NCBI GenBank assembly: GCA_016186635.1 | Contig: JACPLI010000017.1 | Location: 1 to 44,962 of the forward strand | From: Candidatus Liptonbacteria bacterium | GTDB taxonomy: Bacteria; Patescibacteriota; Minisyncoccia; UBA6257; 2-01-FULL-56-20 | Length of the DNA stretch: 44,962 nucleotides | Reading direction: 5' to 3' | In this document: positions 41,442-44,962 of the stretch, in pieces | Layout of the letters: every line of letters begins with the position of its first letter | Position numbering within the stretch: position 1 is the first letter of the stretch | Program-made: the position numbers and the translations under genes | The notes under the pieces: model-generated | The model's database searches: none | Told to the model about the DNA's origin: nothing | The model's input: the letters and a program-made list of their open reading frames with translations, nothing else

Positions 41442-41548
41442 CTATTTGGAAGACGAGGACGCCAGGCGAATCCCCAGCGCGGTATACATCCCCGCCCGCT
41501 TTGAGTACGCCAAACTGTTCCGCGTCACAGTAATAAGATCCATGTCAT

Positions 41549-41587
41549 CGGCGGGAGGCGTAACGTCCCGCCGTTTTTGTTTTTAAC
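41549..41587 (+). terminator. Rho-independent terminator
   Basis: CGGCGGGA-N9-TCCCGCCG followed by TTTTTGTTTTT. Confidence 0.85.
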
Positions 41588-41601
41588 CCCTGCTAGCCAC
41601 T

Positions 41602-42840
41602 TTAATTTTTCGGCGCGGTGGGGTGCACTTTTATCTTCATACTTGCATAACACAACCCCAACACCAGCGCGGTTCCCGCGACGATTGCCACAACGCTCGT
41701 GAATCCCAGCGTGTCGAGTCCGATGCCTAAGGCAAGCGGCGCGGCAAGGTTGCCCAACACATTCACGCTCTCAAACGCGCTTCCACGCCGCCCGTAGGTT
41801 TCCGCGGAGCCCATCGTGGTGATAAGACTGCTTTGCGCGACGTAGAAAAGTTCGAGAATGATGCCGAGGAGGAAGCTCGCGAAAAGCTTGAAGGCGTATT
41901 GCGGAAAAACCGCGAGTCCGGAGGCGACGAGTGCCACGCTGATGAGTCCCGCGGCAATCAGGCGGTATTTGTTCCGCGCATCGGCGAGTTTCCCGAGTCG
42001 GTAGCCGAAAAGAGAGGGGATGGCGCCGATGACCGTAATCAGCACCACGAGCGGCAAGTTCGCGCCGGCGATGTAGGCGTCAATCGGAATGAAAAACCAC
42101 ATGAGTGCGCTCACCACCCCCGAAAAGAGAATGAGAGAACCGAGGAGCCAGAAGTGGCCGCTCCACGTTCGCCATTCGGCGAGCGCCGTGCGGTATGAGC
42201 GAAGGAGCGAGGGTTTTTCCGCGGTGCTGTTCCGCGGCGCGTCTTTGGGCGCGCGGACGGCGACAAAGTAGGCAAGGATGGTGAATGGCACAATCATGAA
42301 CAGAAGGTAGTGCAGGGGCATGAATGAAAGGAGAAACATGCCTGCAAGCGCCGCGGCAATCCAGGCGAAGGTTGACCACGTGTCGATGTAGCCGAAGGAC
42401 GCCGCCACGTGGCGGTGGTCCGACATGCGGCGGTAGTAGGTTTCGACGCCCATATTCTCAAGTTCCCAGATGAATCCGTTCAATCCCCGCGCGATGACGA
42501 TGAATATGGCGAGTCCGAAGAGTCCGGCGAGAAAGTAGCTCCCGCCGACGAAAACGTAGAGGAGGAGCGAGGCGAGGATGAGGCGTTTTGCGGATACGCG
42601 GTCAGCCCATATGCCGATGAGGGGAAGCGAGAGAAGCGAGGCGATTTCGTACGTTGAGCGGAGAAGTCCGGCTTCGGCGAAGGTGTTCGAGAAGAGGAAA
42701 ATGAAGATGGGGATGAGTGCTTCTCCGAATCCCCAGCCGACCCAGCGGACCGCCCGCGCCCATGCGATGAGGCGGACACCGCGCGGCAAGGCGCTATGGT
42801 CAATGTGCGCCTGCCGCCGTGAACGGGAAAGCTGATGCAT
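41602..42840 (-). CDS. MFS transporter
   Basis: 412 aa with many TM helices; SLPLIGIWADRVSAKRLILASLL. Confidence 0.9.
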   Translation of the reverse strand: MHQLSRSRRQAHIDHSALPRGVRLIAWARAVRWVGWGFGEALIPIFIFLFSNTFAEAGLLRSTYEIASLLSLPLIGIWADRVSAKRLILASLLLYVFVGGSYFLAGLFGLAIFIVIARGLNGFIWELENMGVETYYRRMSDHRHVAASFGYIDTWSTFAWIAAALAGMFLLSFMPLHYLLFMIVPFTILAYFVAVRAPKDAPRNSTAEKPSLLRSYRTALAEWRTWSGHFWLLGSLILFSGVVSALMWFFIPIDAYIAGANLPLVVLITVIGAIPSLFGYRLGKLADARNKYRLIAAGLISVALVASGLAVFPQYAFKLFASFLLGIILELFYVAQSSLITTMGSAETYGRRGSAFESVNVLGNLAAPLALGIGLDTLGFTSVVAIVAGTALVLGLCYASMKIKVHPTAPKN

Positions 42841-42906
42841 GTTTCTTTATTGTAGCAGTTCGGTGGTATCTCGATTTCGCGCGGCGAATTGCGCTACAAT
42901 GCAATT

Positions 42907-43605
42907 ATGCATGGGGGGCGCAAGAAGGTAGCCATATTCGACATTGACGGCACGATTTTCCGCTCGAGCTTGCTTATTGAGCTTGTGGAGGCGCTTATTC
43001 AAGCGGGAATTTTCAAGCCCGGCGTGCGGCGCATCTACGCGCGCGACAAAATAAAATGGCTTGACCGGAAGGGGGACTACGAGGCGTATATCATGAGCGT
43101 GGTTGCCGCATTCCGGCGGAACATCCGGGGAGTGCGGTTTGTTGATTTTGACCGCGTGGCGAAGAGGGTGGTGGCGTTTCACAAAGACCGCGTGTATCGC
43201 TACACCCGCGACCTCGTGCGGGAACTCAAAAAGAAAAACTATTACGTGCTTGCGATTTCTCACTCACCAAAGGCGGCGGTGGATGCGTTTTGCAGGAATC
43301 TCGGTTTCAGTAAAGTGTATGGGCTGATGTATGAGGTGGACGCGAAGGGGAAGTTCACGGGCTGCATGATGCACGAAGAGCTGATTTTCGACAAAGCCGC
43401 AATTTTATCGCGAGCTTTGGAAAAAGAGCGCCTCACGCTCCGCGGCTCGGTCGGCGTGGGCGACACGGAATCCGACATCCGGTTTTTGAAACTCGTGGAG
43501 ACGCCGATTTGCTTCAATCCGAACGCGAAACTTTACCGCGCCGCGAAGCGCAATATGTGGAAAGTAGTTGTTGAACGCAAAGACGTTATTTATAGAATCC
43601 AGTAG
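42907..43605 (+). CDS. HAD-superfamily subclass IB hydrolase (SerB-like)
   Basis: AIFDIDGTIFRSSLL, LAISHSPKAAVDAF, GVGDTESDIRFL. Confidence 0.9.
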   Translation: MHGGRKKVAIFDIDGTIFRSSLLIELVEALIQAGIFKPGVRRIYARDKIKWLDRKGDYEAYIMSVVAAFRRNIRGVRFVDFDRVAKRVVAFHKDRVYRYTRDLVRELKKKNYYVLAISHSPKAAVDAFCRNLGFSKVYGLMYEVDAKGKFTGCMMHEELIFDKAAILSRALEKERLTLRGSVGVGDTESDIRFLKLVETPICFNPNAKLYRAAKRNMWKVVVERKDVIYRIQ

Positions 43606-43929
43606 GGGGTTCTTTCGGGGTCGGAATAGAGAGCCATTTGACCCCTCTCGGTCGGGGTAGATGAGACAGGATGAGACACGAAAGGGCACTGGCGGACGAC
43701 TATCTCTTTCTACGCTCCAAACGCTGTCGCGCATTGCGGTAATAAGGGAGGGGTAGGTGAGACAACAACGCGTCGCGTGTTTCGGCGCTATTTGTTTGCG
43801 CGATATTCTGCGCGATTCTTGCGGTACGCATTCTTTGTGCGGTATTGTGCGTGGAGACAGACCCGCGTGTGTGCGTGGGGTTTGCGCAACAACCAATTAA
43901 AAACTGAAGAGAAGATTGATTCGAATGTT

Positions 43930-44962
43930 ATGAAAGAGAAACTGAAAAGAACAACTCGAGTGGCAGTGTTCGCTGTTGCGTTGTACATACAATTCAATGC
44001 GGGCGCCCAAAACGCCAAAGACATGGTTCGTATCTCCGGCGGGACATTCACGATGGGGAGTCCGTCAAACGAGCAAGGCCGTGACGGCGACGAGGTCCGT
44101 CAAACGAGCAAGGCCGTGACGGCGACGAGACGCCGCACACCGTGACCGTGAGCGACTTCTCCATCGCCAAGACAGAAGTGACAAAAGCGCAGTGGGATGC
44201 GGTGCGCGCGTGGGCAGTGCAGCACGGCTACACCGACTTGCCGGTGGGACGCAACGGAAGCCAGCCAGCGGGAACAAGCGGCACTCATCCTGTGACGGAA
44301 GTTGCATGGTTCGATGCGCTCAAATGGTGCAATGCGAAGAGTGAAATGGAGGGGCGGACACCATCGTACAGTTTCGGGGGTCAAAAAGTGTACCGGACTG
44401 GTCCTTCTCCTGAAGTTCCCTTCGGTGCCAGTTTCGGTCTTGTGAGTGACTGGCGCGGCGACGGGTACCGTCTTCCCACAGAGGCCGAGTGGGAGTATGC
44501 ATGCCGCGCCGGCACCGCTACCGCGTTTTCCACTGGCCCAGTCACGGTTGGAGAGAAGGGGGTATGCTCACTGCTTGACCCGAATCTTGATAAAGCGGGG
44601 TGGTACTGCGGCAACAGCGGCGGCGCCACGCATCCGGTGGGACAAAAGCAGCCCAACGCATGGGGCCTCTACGATATGCATGGCAATGCGATGGAGTGGT
44701 GCTCCAGTTTCTACGGTCCCTACGGTTCCTCTCCGCAAACCGATCCGATTGGAGTGCCAGGGGGAACAGATGTTGTTCTCCGCGGCGGCAATTTTGGTGA
44801 GGATGCCGTTTTCTGCCGCTCGGCGATGCGCTTCGCTCTTCCGGCTGATGTTGCAGACGTGCACATCGGCTTCCGCGTTGTGACGCCGGGGGCACTTGCA
44901 AAGGGATTTCCGGTGATTCGCGCGCAGACGGCTCGGACTGCGTACGGCGCGTGCCCGGAGAA
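43930..44962 (+). pseudogene. FGE-sulfatase (SUMF1-like) secreted protein, frameshifted by a tandem duplication; runs off the window
   Basis: Signal peptide, MVRISGGTFTMGSPSNEQGRDGDE; another frame continues ETPHTVTVSDFSIAKTEVTKAQWD...GYRLPTEAEWEYACRAG...GLYDMHGNAMEWCSS...LRGGNF. Confidence 0.85.
44061..44129. repeat. 34-bp tandem duplication with 35-bp period
   Basis: TCCGTCAAACGAGCAAGGCCGTGACGGCGACGAG at 44061-44094 and 44096-44129, exact. Confidence 0.95.

Noticed and set aside
43606-43929. Repeated GTAGATGAGACAGGATGAGACACG-like text before the FGE-type gene as a regulatory array
   Set aside because: Only short irregular matches (GATGAGACA / GGTGAGACA); not enough for a supported repeat.
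1-44962. tRNA, rRNA or known riboswitch genes
   Set aside because: No cloverleaf T-loop motif, rRNA core or recognisable riboswitch consensus noticed by eye; tRNAscan-SE and Infernal would be needed to exclude them.

Overview
GC-rich, gene-dense bacterial window. Gene content and repeat style look like a Candidate Phyla Radiation/Patescibacteria-type genome, but that taxonomy is inference. The backbone is a nearly complete de novo purine pathway in one orientation: purSL-like purL, purQ, purF, purN, a guanylate-kinase-like gene, an M24-like gene, purE and purM, then, after an accessory block, purA, purC, purB and purH. No purK was seen. A more AT-rich accessory/defence island at about 13.0-23.7 kb separates purM from purA. 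It holds Fic plus a DUF4325-like gene, a two-methyltransferase/one-nuclease RM-like module, a coiled-coil membrane protein, a second HicBA-like pair, an SGNH hydrolase remnant, a winged-helix regulator flanked by perfect palindromes, a DUF559-like nuclease with a decayed second copy, and a DEAD-box helicase. Downstream are ribF(kinase domain)-ribE-ribH, a Fur-family regulator, a thioredoxin-like protein, an HD protein, a PaaX/Cas2-like protein bracketed by cognate palindromes, SPFH, M23, MFS and HAD genes, and an FGE-sulfatase gene disrupted by a 35-bp-period tandem duplication. Main candidates for something new: (1) a single ORF joining a complete LexA-type repressor/autoprotease to a DNA methyltransferase, next to a nuclease with an internally duplicated domain; (2) a PaaX/Cas2-like gene flanked by sequence-matched palindromes, one a perfect 42-mer; (3) several families of small palindromic elements, some inserted in-frame in purine enzymes and some nested inside other repeats. 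All calls come from reading the sequence; no database search was run.
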